This document shows, in pieces, positions 35,246 to 47,646 of a stretch of DNA of 64,000 nt. This DNA is from Prostheceraeus crozeri. Taxonomy: Eukaryota; Platyhelminthes; Polycladida; Euryleptidae. The stretch lies in contig CAJQUW010007404.1 in NCBI GenBank assembly GCA_907163375.1, positions 248,001 to 312,000 on the forward strand, read 5' to 3'. The notes under the pieces were generated by a model, which saw only the letters and a program-made list of their open reading frames with translations, was not told the DNA's origin and searched no databases. The first letter of the stretch is position 1. Each line of letters starts with the position of its first letter. A program made the position numbers and the translations under genes.

Positions 35246-36380
35246 CTGAAAAGAAGTTTGATGAAATCAGAAAATATCAATTAGGATTGTATCATTGGTT
35301 CATGACAGCAAAATCTAATTATCATGTTTAATTGAATTCGTTGAATCCAAGATAAACAACTGTGAAAATCTACCTAGCATTGAACAATGGAATATGTAAT
35401 TACAAGTAATAATTCGCATTCATTGAGAAATAAATTGCAAAAACGCTGCTGTAAAAAACTATCTTTTCTAAATGTCGGTTGATACGACAGCCAGCTTAAC
35501 CAACGGTATGTATTCGGGTCTTATCGGTTAATTACTCACCCCCAGTAAAATAACAAATCTTCAGTTTTCGCTACTTCTGCGGATGAGAGATCCATAATTT
35601 GAAATAATGACCAAGAGGACTGTTGGGCCATGTATATCGTAAGTGTGACATTAAAGCAAAGGCACAAGAATTAAGCCGGCTTTGCAACAAGAGCGTTAGT
35701 TGGTGAAGTAACCGAAAAGACCCATGCATTCTTTTCAATCAATAACGCAAGCCTACTGAATTTAGTAATAGCCTATATTAGGACGCCTAACAGCCGTTAC
35801 AATGAATGCATTTTTGAAGACTAGTTGTCTACATTAGAACACACTAAAAATGATGATCATTTATTCAGCGGCGGATATCAAGTGCACAGTCCAACATATC
35901 GGCAGACATTTGGCAAATTAAGAAATTGTACAGCAACAAGGTTATACTACAATTTGTTCAACTGAAAAATATGATTCTGGAAGATATAATTTACAAAGAA
36001 AATGAATGATTTTGATTGAAGTTCAAAATGCAAACTTTAATTATGCATTGCCAAATTATGAATGAAAATGAATGGATGAGCCATGATCAAAACATAAACT
36101 TTCATTTGAAAATCAGCTGAAAATTATAGAAATTTGGGCTGAGCGCGGTGTTCCGAAATGTGTGAACCTAGATATTTTGCTGCATTATTTTAATTATGAA
36201 TAAGTGCATCTGCATGTTATTTCATGGCCTTTTTGAAGGTTCGTTACAGATAATCCCGACAATTTTCAACCGAAGTCGTAGGGCTTTAGCTCGATATTTC
36301 TATGGGAAAGACGGGAGGGATTTCTATTACAACCGTTTGAGGAGCTATGGAATGACAAGTTTAATTCTGGACACAACTAC
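35246..36380. other. Upstream of chimaerin coding start; no feature identified
   Basis: AT-rich. A 5' UTR exon and promoter for the chimaerin transcript may lie here or farther right, but I cannot point to one. Confidence 0.4.
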
Positions 36381-36500
36381 ACTTTTCCATGTCTATTTCA
36401 GATATTTCCAATTGAATTTCAGATATCTTCAAAGTTGAGATTGTTGATAGATATCTGAAATTCAATTGGAGAAATCTGAATCTGAAATAGAAATGGAAAA
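36381..36500. repeat. Foldback, arms about 50 bp
   Basis: The left arm 36381-36430 (CTTTTCCATGTCTATTTCAG, then CCAATTGAATTTCAGATATC) is mirrored by 36450-36500 on the other strand with a few differences and an inserted block. The loop is about 20 bp. Confidence 0.75.
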
Positions 36501-37924
36501 GGTTTAGTGACAGTGAGTACGTAGATTATTATCATGTAAGGTTTGACACCCATTAGATTGTTGCCGATGTCCTCAGGATAATTAGGATAAAGTGCAAAGA
36601 AATCATTGATTTTTAGTAGAATTGGTGACACAGGATATCCTAGCAAAGCATGAATTAATTCTATGCTAATAGGTATTACGAGAGGATTTCATGTCTTCGA
36701 AATCCATGAAAATGCCGGCTAGAATTTCTTAACTTGCGTCTCATTCAAAGCGGTATGTTATGCGAATGCATTTGCCTATGTATATTGTGCGTTATTAGAA
36801 AGAATTAGAAAATGTAAAATTACAAAGATCTGTTATGCATACAATTCACAATGCTACAAAAAGGCACATGAAAAGGGCGGCTAACTACCTGTAAATCTAT
36901 TGAATTCGTGGATGTGACATAATGTGCTGCGGAGACCGATTCTAGTTTAGAATGAGATGTCTTGTATCTTAATTCAAGGGAAATATGGACAGAAAAATAT
37001 TTCAGCATGCAAAATAATTTATAGAGCTAAGAGAACATTTTCACTCTAGGCCACTTGCTCGTACGATTGCACTCTTGACTTGCTTATACGATTGTACTTT
37101 GGAAAGGCGTGATTTTTGTGATAACTTTGAGACGTCAAAACAAATATTTCAGAAATGGTGACATGCTAAAATGAAAATTTCATGGGACGACAGTGGGGAA
37201 ATCCATAATTTCGAAAGCATGACAAAAGTTTGAGTGTCACGAATGTTATCCTTCTTTCTATATCTACAACCAAAAACGAAGTAGCTTTGCTCAGTTTGCG
37301 TACACACCAAGTACAAGAGGCTACGTGCAAATAAAGTAATACCCAACAACCATCATGCGAGTTTCATTTGCATTTTACTTTCAGTATGATTATTGGATAA
37401 GACATTAACAAATGCTTTTCACATGCCAAGTTTATAATTTGAAGACTATGATCACAGAAAACTCTATCTCTGTTGCATAAAAGTGATTAAGCCAAACACA
37501 AGTTTGTCATTAGCCTTTTACCTTGTTCTGCATCTTTTCAACACGGTAACTTATCGATCTCAAACAAGTTTTATGCATTCTGCATGCACAAGATTATCTT
37601 CAACAGCAAGTAATAGGCTATTCATTATATCGTGCTTAAATTTGTAACTTAATTTATTATCATTTTTTGATTAAAGCTTGAGGGAAGAGGACGAGCCTAT
37701 ACACCAAAAGTGTCCATTAGCAGAAGATTAAAGGGAAAGAAGCAGAAAATGTAAGAAAAGTGTGGATGATAAAGGAATATGAAAATACGTGTAACTAAAT
37801 AACTGAGCCATTCCGTTAACAGTTAAGAAAAAAATATGTTTTGTTTGTTCATTTGAAAGATAGGAAAACTTCGTGAACTTCCCGAAATAGGACCGGGCGC
37901 AACCGAGCCATTGCAATTTTTAGG
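36501..37924. other. No gene recognised
   Basis: AT-rich intergenic sequence without recognisable coding or repeat structure. Confidence 0.45.
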
Positions 37925-38622
37925 GGGAGAAATAACATAAAAATAAAAACACTTCATAAAAGAGGAGCTTATGACGCTGGGTTTCGGATTATATGTCTCT
38001 TGAAGCAGCTAAGTCCGCGATTTAAGGCTGCCGGAGATAAAGAGATTCATTGATGACTTGTTCTAGGGAGAAAGCTGTTTGAATGATGGGTGTTTCGGGA
38101 CCTCTGAAAGTTTAGGGTCAGATCATGGTCTTTGTTTGAGGCGCGCGTTGATCTTTGCGGCTCCGAAAAGTCTGGAGGGACATCGGAGATCCCAGACCGC
38201 ACAAGAGAAAAGCATTCCATTTGTGCCCGGATTCTTCCTTTATAGGCAGCGAGCACTGCGGAATCAGGAAGACAGAATGCAGATTGTCGAAGAAATCTCA
38301 TCTGTTGACTGCATCTTAGGGCGATTTTCTTGATGCTGCTACCCCAAGACAGCCCATCATTGATATCAAGTCTGCGTACTTCTTCAAGCTGCTGTTCACC
38401 GAAATAAATGGGAGGATGCCCATTGGTTTTGTCACGCGCTCGGCTGATAATGAGTACATGAGTGCTCGACGTGTTGAAATTCATATGCCACTTGTCTGCC
38501 CAATGCTTTATGGTGCGGAGATCATTGTTAATAATGCTGGCCGCAGCGTCAAGTTCGCTTCTTTTTTCATTGACAAATTGGAGTGTGCTGTCATCTGCCA
38601 GAAACTCATCCAAATTTAACAA
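37925..38622 (-). pseudogene. Non-LTR retrotransposon RT fragment and 3' end
   Basis: A minus-strand frame of 191 codons begins at the catalytic site (FLADDSTLQFVNEKRSELDA) and continues with KHWADKWHMNFN, IISRARDKTNGHPPIYFGEQ, SSIKKIALRCSQQMRFLRQS and a frameshifted C-terminus. Beyond the stop, another frame gives SPAALNRGLSCFKRHI, typical of a LINE C-terminal end. The palm motifs before YADD are absent. This is a truncated jockey-like LINE, with a small deletion near LDINDGLSW. It does not match the other LINE fragments here closely, so several families are present. Confidence 0.85.
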
Positions 38623-38659
38623 AGAAGGATGTGATTACATGTGATAAAGGCTACTTGCA

Positions 38660-40697
38660 TATTGCTACTTTCTTGAACTCTAAGACAGCGATTTGGTAAA
38701 AAAATGCACTGCCCATTTCGCCAGGCTGGCCAGCCGCAGCCGGCGGTCACCCATCCATTGCCGTCGAGTCAAATGCGTTCTAGTGTTCGGATTTATAACA
38801 TGCGTGACCTTAACACCAAACTTAACTAAGTTCATCAACTTCTTCAAACTAGTCGATCAGTATTTTAGAATACAGAAACGCAGATTCGTGACCCTCAGAA
38901 AGTAAACCAGTTAAACTATACTGGTTAAATTCTTCACACAATGTTCCGCGGTAAAGCTGGTGCTTGTGTTTATGTGAGTTCAGATTTGCACGATTCTGGG
39001 AGTTATTTTATTCCATGTCGATTGTGCCAAAAACCGGATTTTGTGGCTCCGATTTAATATTGATGGTAGATATCTCTTCATCGCAACGTTGCACAGGTTT
39101 CCACTATGTTGTGATGAAGGCTTCTTTACTCAACTTAATTCTTTGGTTGACTTCTGGTAACTGTCATTCTGTTGGAGTTGAGGTAGAAGCCTTTGCCATT
39201 TTAAATGACGTGAAGCAAATAATCTCTTCCTAACCCGAGTTCCCGATTGCCAAGGAGACTTTGTTAGCACACTTACCTTTTTCTTGCAACGAGCTCAGAT
39301 CACTATGTTGATGCAAATATTGAAGCATCTTTAGGCAGTTTTGACCACTGTTTGATTGAGACTGCTTCTCAAAAACAGCCAAAACTTCTTTGGCGTTTCA
39401 ACCAACTAGGCTATGGAGTTAACAATTTGTTGAGGATAATTTGTCTTATGTACTTTTGTCGTGCTGTCTTGGATTTTAATTATTGTCTCTTTCGCTGCTT
39501 CTACCTTTATCCTCAAGAGTTATGTAGCCATCAGCTCTTAAATTTTACATCCCCATATTTGTTTATTCACTTTTCTATCACCTTGATGTCAGTGCTTCTA
39601 TTATCATGCTTAGTTACACCGCCATGAGTAATAAATCTTTTTACTATACTGCTGCACAACTGCTCAGGTATTTTGATATATTTCTTAATCACCACCGCTT
39701 CTCATTCCTCGATTTTCTACTTCTATGCCTTTGATTTTCTGCTGATGGATACCTATGGTGCATAGGCCCTCCACTTCCCTCAGGCTTTAATGAAAAAGCT
39801 ATCATCAAGCCTCATAACTATGATTTATTTTATAACAGGGGCTATTGAAAAATGCTTGGAATATATTTCAAAAAAATGCATTTTTGTGGTCTTTAGGCAA
39901 ACAGATGAATTGTATTTCTTTCAAAAACATTACCCTACCGCAAGATGCGATTCATTTAAATAGAAATCAGCTTCATTTCTGGAAAACGACAGTTGCTTTA
40001 AAATAGATCAATTGTGCCAAATTACTTTTATCTGGAAGTATAACTTTGCCTAAAACACTTACCCTCCAATGCAAAGATGAACCTGCCTGAAATACAACAG
40101 CTTTACAAGAAATAAATAGTAAATATGTTGGATGTCAATTATGGAAAAACTTGAAAACCTATTCGGGAACTGAAAACTACCTCAAGAACACTTTTATCGA
40201 TAATCAATACTTTGTAAAGAATAAATATGCATTTTGAATTAATTTTCTAACCATCAACTGACTTTTCAATTAGCTCAAATACTCCAAGCTTACGAAAAAG
40301 TCATCTTACTGCTGACGAACCAAAACAGTCATAGGTTTTCATTGGTTATGTGCTGGGTGTCGCAAAAGTAGTACAAAACTTAAAGAAGTTGTCACACACT
40401 TTAATTTCATGATATTCACAGGCGATCTTCTGCACAGCATCACTCAAACTGGGAAATTTTGCATGACATGTTTAATTTATCATATAGGCTATGCGGAATT
40501 AATTTTCCAACTTTTGCTTCGAGATTCAATAAGCAAGAAAGAAGCAGAGTGTTCACCCTATCTGACGAAATAAATTTCACGTTCAATTCGCGTATACGAT
40601 AAAAAATTCGCGCACCACTCATGATCTGTCTCATCAGGCCTGTTTCCTAGACAAAAGTTTGTAATCTCCTTTAAAGCCATCGGTCGGGAAAGCAAGA
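38660..40697. other. No gene recognised
   Basis: Contains open frames up to 91 codons at 38964-39627, some Cys-rich and hydrophobic, with no clear family. The T-rich coding strand suggests the 3' part of an old retroelement, but I see no RT motif. Confidence 0.35.
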
Positions 40698-40934
40698 TGA
40701 ATGAAAATAACCGTAATTTTTTCCTTCTACTGTTTATTCAAGATAAAGATAAAGATAAAAAAAAGAAAATTACAAAACCCAAATTTTCGTCCTAGTCTTC
40801 AGCGGGAGTGTCAAGCAATGTTTTTCAACGCACAGAAAAGAGCATTTCTCTTATTGATGACTATGAGATAATTTTCTTTCTATCTTTATCTTGAACAAAC
40901 AGTCGAAGGAAAAAAATACGGATATTTTCATTCA
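40698..40934. repeat. Foldback element, arms about 70 bp
   Basis: The left arm 40698-40772 (TGAATGAAAATAACCGTAAT, then TTCAAGATAAAGATA) is repeated inverted at 40866-40934. The loop of about 95 bp is unique. It resembles a small MITE, and no coding is present. Confidence 0.75.
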
Positions 40935-42551
40935 AACGTTTGTAAGTTTGCTGGAAATAAACCAATAAAGCCAGATAATAAATCTTGAAGCTTCATGCGT
41001 CTATGTGTGCTGCATGATTATACCTAATTTGCGTTCCATCAGCTAAGTAACGTTGTTCTAACTTAACTAACATTGTTAGTGGGTTGCCAACTATGTTCCA
41101 CTGATTTCAACCAGCAAATGAAAGGCAATCAAATATTCGGTGACTTAAGCTTGGAGTCATGATATCTGGCTTGTTTTCCATGTCTAAGTTGGTCAATATA
41201 ACATCCAGAAACGCAACTCTAAATGTCAAAAATCAGCACTGCTTAATGAATTCATTTATTCATAAACTATGTTAAAGTTCATGACGGAAATTGATAGCGA
41301 AGACCATTTTGAAAGTTGCCAGGAACTTTTTCATAGTTCATTTGATAACTAATTCTGAATATCGCTTCATGAAATGCACTTGTGCAAAAATTTAAATAGG
41401 GCTATACCGGTATCGATCCTACTTGAACACTGAACAATCGCTGAAAAATTAATCGAAAACCGATTATGATTTTGAAACTTTGCAACATTGTGACCAAGCA
41501 ATGGATCTATAAAAAGATCTTCATTGAATCTTGAAAGAGATGAATCTGACAATTTAATACTGTGCAGCCTATTTCATAAGCTGCGGACAGGGCACAACCG
41601 AGGTTCACTTGCTTCTAAAAACTGTGGAATATCAAATATCAGGGGTATACAACGAAAGGGCACTTCAAAATATCAACTTGCAAGTGCCTCCTGCATGTGC
41701 CTACTAAACAAATACATATGGCACATGGCCTATAATATTGAGTTTCAGGTTCATCACACTCCAAATTTTATACTGATGAGTGCCATGGCTTCCTCAGATG
41801 AGTTTTGCAGGATGACTTGCTTGGCAACACTGAATTCATTCGATTCACATTAGAAGAACAGAAAGGCATTAATGCTTATCTTCCATCCTGCAAGGTTCGT
41901 TTGTGAGACGGAACTGGAAAACCATTGGAGGTCGGTAGTAATCCATTTGGTCTAAATTTGACTGACGAATGATTAAGAATCGTCTTAGAGCTCCTGTATC
42001 CACATAGTGTTGAGTTTTTTGACCTTTTTGCGACTATTGAGATAAGAGAGGGCTCACGCGACTTAGCATGCGCCGAAAGTGTCGTTCGTCATACTCGCCA
42101 TGGTCTCGTGCAAAGGCATCGACAGAGCTAAAACCGGTCTGCTTCGCAATTGTTATGCTGACAAAAAACGTAGGCAACATAACTGCCATCCTGGTGTCAC
42201 AGCAAACAACTCCCTTGACTAGATGGTAGTCAGTAATCGATTCCCTCACAATATTGTTTGCCTGCTGCTTTGAGAAGTAACTGCTCTTTTGCTTCTTCGG
42301 TCGGAAGCAGAAAATGATCTTCCCCAGACTTCTTCGTTCAGCCGATCTCCGTTGAAGGGCTTGGTGGTCTTGGTGATTCATCTTTATAGAGGCATCCACT
42401 GCTATACATACAGCAATAAAGGACTATAAAAAATAGATGTGAAACTAAATAGTGCAAACTGAAACTGCAGCAATTGAGTTATGAGCAATGAAACTCTTCC
42501 AGCAATAAATCTTTTATGGGATATTTATGGGAAACATGATTGAGACACATA
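40935..42551. other. No gene supported
   Basis: A 121-codon minus frame at 42034-42399 ends with GEYDERHFRRMLSRVSPLLS, which faintly recalls the N-terminal region of PIF/Harbinger transposases. That is too little to annotate. Confidence 0.35.
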
Positions 42552-43370
42552 CCGTAATTTCCGGCCTATAAGGCGCACCCGTGCATATGGCGTACAAGCC
42601 GATTTTTAGGTAATTTCGTATTTTGACAACAGATAAGGCGCGCTTCGTGGATAAGGCGCACGTATGTAATTACAGATATTATCGTAACCAGTAGGAAATA
42701 ATGTTTGCCAGAAATATTGGTACTACCGGCAGTTAAGAAAAAGCAACAATTCTTTTAAGTAGACAATTTGATTTAATAGGCCTATCTGAAAAATTAGATA
42801 AGATTGTGATCGTTATGATAGCTTGGTCTGAAAAATATTCCAACAACAACAAATGTTCCGTTAAACAACTGGGCACATAAAAATCTAACAAAATCAGTCA
42901 TGCCCCAGTATTATTGACTCACTCAACACAACACTCCGAAAATCATGAGAAGTCAGAGTCTTCTGTGTCGGAGATAAACAATTGCTGTAGGTGGTGAGCG
43001 TCATTGTTCGCTTTAGTGTCTGAACCTTAGAAATCTATTTTCACCATAGATAAGGCGCACTAGCTGTTTCCGAGTAAAGTCGCGCCTAATCATAGAAATA
43101 GTTTGTTTATCTGAAGCTGACTAGAATGGAAATTGACTCAAGGTCGCGGCACATTCGGGGGAACTAAGATGGGTCATGAATCACCAATTGAAAGCTTAAA
43201 TTTGCGCATGTGACTGATTCTAATCCAATGATACAGCCGTTGACAAGTGTATCTAAGTAAAAATGCGTGCGATTTATGTGCCACCATTGTGTATTGCATG
43301 AAGCTTAACTTCCATTCTAGAGCTTTCATTGTTGTCAATGTCTATGCGCCTAACAGGCCGGAAATTACGG
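42552..43370. mobile_element. Non-autonomous DNA transposon (MITE), 819 bp, TIR CCGTAATTTCCGGCC
   Basis: Both ends read CCGTAATTTCCGGCCT followed by an (A/T)AAGGCGCA-like block, inverted relative to each other, and each is bounded by TA (42550-42551 and 43371-43372). The TA duplication fits the Tc1/mariner/pogo superfamily. The interior has further ATAAGGCGCA words near 42635, 42650 and 43050 and no transposase. Ends of this type are widespread among animal genomes. Confidence 0.85.
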
Positions 43371-43372
43371 TA

Positions 43373-45269
43373 GATCAGTGATGAGAATGCACAATTTTGA
43401 GCTACGACGAGCTCGAGAGATGAGAGGTGATTAATTGCTGGAATAAGGATTAAGTATTTGCAAAAAATCAATTGCAGGTCAATTGCAATTACTCACAGTT
43501 GCCGAAATGAACACAGTACCTGCAAATTCCACCTAATTTGGTGTGATGACTTTTGCTGGTTTTTTGTAACCAGATCTGATTTGTCATCTGTGAAAAGAAA
43601 CTAAGAATTTGATATGCTCGTCGTAAATTCTCTGAGGATTTTTAAAATCTACATGACATCAATAATAACGCAATCTTGATCACATGCCAAATGTGATTAG
43701 AAACAAAATATAAGCTGCCGAATGTTTCCGAACTAGTCAATTTACACTGCGGTTATCCCTAAGTGCTTAATGCTAGTGTGCAAACAGTACATTCATGGTC
43801 CAAATTAAATTCAGGTTCATCCCAACAAAAAAGTGAGCAGATTGGAATAATCCAGATCAAGAATATGTGTAAAAAACGGACACAGTTCACCACCGTCAGA
43901 CACTAGATGACGGCAACTCCACAATGAGTGTGTAGAGTCAACGCATTGACTGGAAAAGGAAAAAAGCTGCTACTGAATATTCCCTAATCAGTAGCAACAT
44001 AAAATTAGTTTAAAATTTATAAAATAGAGTATTATTGGCAACTTCCCAAGAAATGCTGATTTCTCTTCGAACTTTATAGCCTGTCATTGCACTACATCAA
44101 AACATCTCACAGCACTGCATCAAGATCTGATGATATTTTCATTCCCTCTTTTTCATGACCATTTCATTAAGTACTCAGAATCCGCAGCATTACCATATCC
44201 TAGAATGACGATGCGAAGCAACCAAAAAATCTCCGGTTATGGACTCCTTGCCATCTTTTTTAATGAACAACTATGTCTGAGAATGATGCGTGCAATAGTT
44301 GGCCATCTGGTAAAGTCCTGACGAAATGAGTGATATTCATTAGGGAAATAAAATGAAGTCAATGGAATTAAATGCGAAAAAATATAAATATATGAGGTCT
44401 AAAACATTACAATGAATATTTGTGAGCAATGTACAAAGGATCAATAAGAACTATGTTAAATATTTTTCGAAAAGTTAGAAAAAAATAAAGTTGATGTTTT
44501 ATTTAGAAATTTAATATAAATGCAAGTAAGCTCATGTACAACATATATGTTCCACAGTATGTTGTAATATCATGCTCCTTTGAGTGGTGCACAATAGGGA
44601 TGCTCTTCACACGATAAACGGAAATGGTGCTGGCCCATTTCAATAGTGGGAGGTAGTAGTCTGCCTCATTTAAAAGGGAAATAGAAGATTCCTTTCAAAT
44701 TGGATGCGTCCTCCAGTGGTTGATCATCTGACGAATTCGTTTGACAATTTGGACAGTTGAGCCCATGAAGCATGTTTTGGCAGGTATTGCCTTATTCCGT
44801 TGGAAATATCTGGTGAGAGTTCATAACCTAGGGATCATACGCAAATTTCCTCATAGCATTTCATCGTTCATATATCTCCCACAGTATATCTTCGCAATTC
44901 TTTCTGAGTTCAGACGTGGAAAATATGCCTACGAAGATCTGGCTTTACTATTTCTAAATAATATTAACCATCACGGCTACGAGCTTTACAAAACTTCGAT
45001 GAGCTGTGCATTCCAGCCAAATAATTGTGACAGCTAAGCATTTCCAGTGTTATAGTTATTGCAAATTGCCAATGTACGTGAATTTTCGAAATAATCATGT
45101 GGTAAAAAGTACTTTTATTGTTTGATGGTTCCTTCGTCCTTACAAGATTTTGAATGATTAATTTCATATTCTTTCTTTTGAAAGTGTGCTGATGCATCAA
45201 ATAAGTTACATACATTTGTATTTAATAAAACATCAATAAATGGAGGCTATATTGGCTTATCAGCATATT
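43373..45269. other. No gene recognised
   Basis: AT-rich intergenic DNA. The open frame at 44741-45037 has no recognised domain. Confidence 0.45.
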
Positions 45270-46689
45270 CACTCGACGACAAAATGCACGTCCCACACTA
45301 AGTTATTTGAAGAGAGGCAATTATTTGGGCGAAAACTTTATCTCCAGACTCATGAGAAAGAAATCCTAGGAAAGATTTACTTCCATCAGTTGTCTTCAGA
45401 CCATTGATAATTAAAATAGCAAGGTGATTCACAAAAATTCCCAAAATTTGGTGGTACCACTTTTGTTGGCAACAATGGCTTCAACTCGGGAGTGACAACC
45501 AATTTTCTGCAAATGACAGCAACTTCATGATCTCTTGCCCACACAGTTAATAAAGCGTTGATCTGTTCCTATTTGTTTATGCATTTGATTGTCTTGAGAC
45601 TTTTGATTGTTGACCACAAGTTCTCGATCGGATTTGCATCCGTTGAACTGGAAAGCCATGGTAAAACTCGAATACCCTTTGTGTTAGAATCGGTCATACT
45701 TCGTTTACTGGTATGACAAGGTGCATTGTCTTGCTGCAACCAACCACTGCCATCCGGAAAAAAGTCCTCCATTTTCAATTCAGCGATCAATTATTTCATT
45801 GATATTAATTTTAGAATTCATGTTCCTTTCTACAATATGAATGCGACCAGGTCCTTGCCAGCTTAAACAACCCCAAACCATGACGCTTGTAGGATGCTCG
45901 TCGTTCGGATAAAATGATAGGGGTCAATGCATGACCGTCGACAACTCTCACATATTGAGGAGCCTCGTCCTGCAGTTCAGACTGTTTCGTCAGTAGACAA
46001 AACTTGTTTCCAGTCATCAGTAGTCCAATGTTGATGGTCTCGTGCCCATTACAGTCGACGTCTGATTTAGAAATTAATCAGATATAATCTACGACCAGGC
46101 TTGATTGCTTTGCAACCGATGTTATTGCGAGTGCATTGTATAGTTCTTGCTGTACAGTCTCCAGAATCACCAATTTAGTTTAATAGATCAGCAGCTGATG
46201 ACCTTGGACTTGTAACACAAAACCGTTTGATTTACCGTAACTACCTTTCATCAAATGTCGTAGGTTGCCCACAATTTTTGGTGCAACTTCCGATAATCCC
46301 CGGACTCTTGATATCGCTGCCAGGTTCTGCTGAGTGTTTTTTGATCACAGTTCAATCGACGACCAATTTCACGCACAGACAATTCGCCATGTTCGGTCAA
46401 AGTAATGATTTGTATTATTTTATCGGCACGAGCTTGAGCCATTGCTTTGAAATCAATGATCTGAAGCCGTATAACCACTTCTTTATGTATTAAGGTATTA
46501 TTAGCACAAAAGCAGATATCTATGCTGAATCAATAGTTTTGAAGATTGAATTAAATATAAACCTTGCATGTTACACGATCACTACAAAGCCATCATATCT
46601 GTCTTAAAATCATCATAATGTGAGAACTATGAAATAGATGCGAATAAGCTGGTGAATGCGGGATGGGGCGTACATTTTGTCGTCGAGTG
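45270..46689 (-). mobile_element. Degraded Tc1-like transposon with inverted repeats
   Basis: CACTCGACGACAAAATG at 45270-45286 is repeated exactly, inverted, ending at 46689. The matches extend with ACG and CCCA blocks to about 25 bp. TA lies beside the right end, and TATT beside the left. Between them are the broken pieces of a Tc1 transposase on the minus strand. The 1420-bp length is typical of Tc1 elements. Confidence 0.88.
45569..46478 (-). pseudogene. Tc1-family transposase, broken
   Basis: Three pieces in different frames. The N-terminal piece (46251-46478) has the helix-turn-helix region, with ELSVREIGRRLNCDQKTLSR. The middle piece (45811-46017) has EAPQYVRVVDGHALTP and a WGCFSWQ-like remnant. 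The C-terminal piece (45569-45790) has GWLQQDNAPCHTSK and later NPIENLWSTIK. The second catalytic Asp (QQD) and the Glu (NPIE) are 34 residues apart, giving the DD34E signature of Tc1. Frameshifts separate the pieces and part of the middle is lost, so no active enzyme can be made. Confidence 0.9.
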
Positions 46690-47638
46690 TATGTTGACAT
46701 CTCGTGACTAGCCGGTGTTTTCAATCATTGGCATATCAAATCTGTGCTACGAGTGATGCCACAAGTTCGAGCAGGCCTTATTTAGGGCAGACCTACATTT
46801 CACGTAATTCTCGGTTTTCGAATTTGCATTACTCAAGACTATTAGAAACTATTTTTTTGTTGCTATGTACAGTATATAGTTTTACATGAACATAGCATGC
46901 ATTGAGAAAACTCAATGAGATTTCATGTTTCATGAATGAATGTGTATCACACTCTGCAGGAGGCCTGCTCACTTAAAATTTTGAAAAATCGAAATGCAAT
47001 GTTATAACAGCTGGAATGATTATCACTTCACTGCCATGCAATCTTTTACTATAGACACATGTAGATCTGTCCCCAAATTAGCAAATTCAGTTATATTTGC
47101 CCTTTCAAGCATAGAAGTAACTGCGATAACTTGTTTATTTTGTCTAAAATAATATCAAACGGTGTCACTCTTTGCGTTCTTGATTTTTAGCAATTAGTAG
47201 GCTTAGCTTCATGCGCTATTGTCACCATACTACCGTCGCGGTGGCGTCCCAAACGCAAGTAAAGTGATTTTCAGGACTGATGCTATTTTGATTTATTTCG
47301 ATAATTATTTTCCGAAAAGAATCACTTCAATAAGGGCGTAACAAGTTTTGATATCGGGACATTTCCAGGATGACAGATTGGCAAGGTTTGAATTTGATTT
47401 TCTCGGCAAATTGGATGGACCCTATATTTCTCGAAGCCCGTTAAAGACGCATGGCGTAAAAATAAGAATAAGCACTGAAATTTCTTTGCTGTTGTTGGAG
47501 AGTTGTTATTTACTCGTCAACCTGTTGCTTCGTGTCCAAAGATAGAACAGCACATTTTCACTCTATGCAGGTCTTGATTATATGATTGTGAATAGAGCTG
47601 AAATGTAAAACTGCATAATACAGTTGATGTTAAAGAGT
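46690..47638. other. No gene recognised
   Basis: AT-rich intergenic sequence. Confidence 0.45.
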
Positions 47639-47646
47639 AGTACCAC

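Noticed and set aside
38964-39627. T-rich Cys-containing frames as possible retroelement or host coding
   Set aside because: No reverse-transcriptase or other motif could be read in any frame.
42034-42399. Possible PIF/Harbinger transposase N-terminus
   Set aside because: Only the final 20 residues look suggestive; no DDE domain or inverted ends were found nearby.
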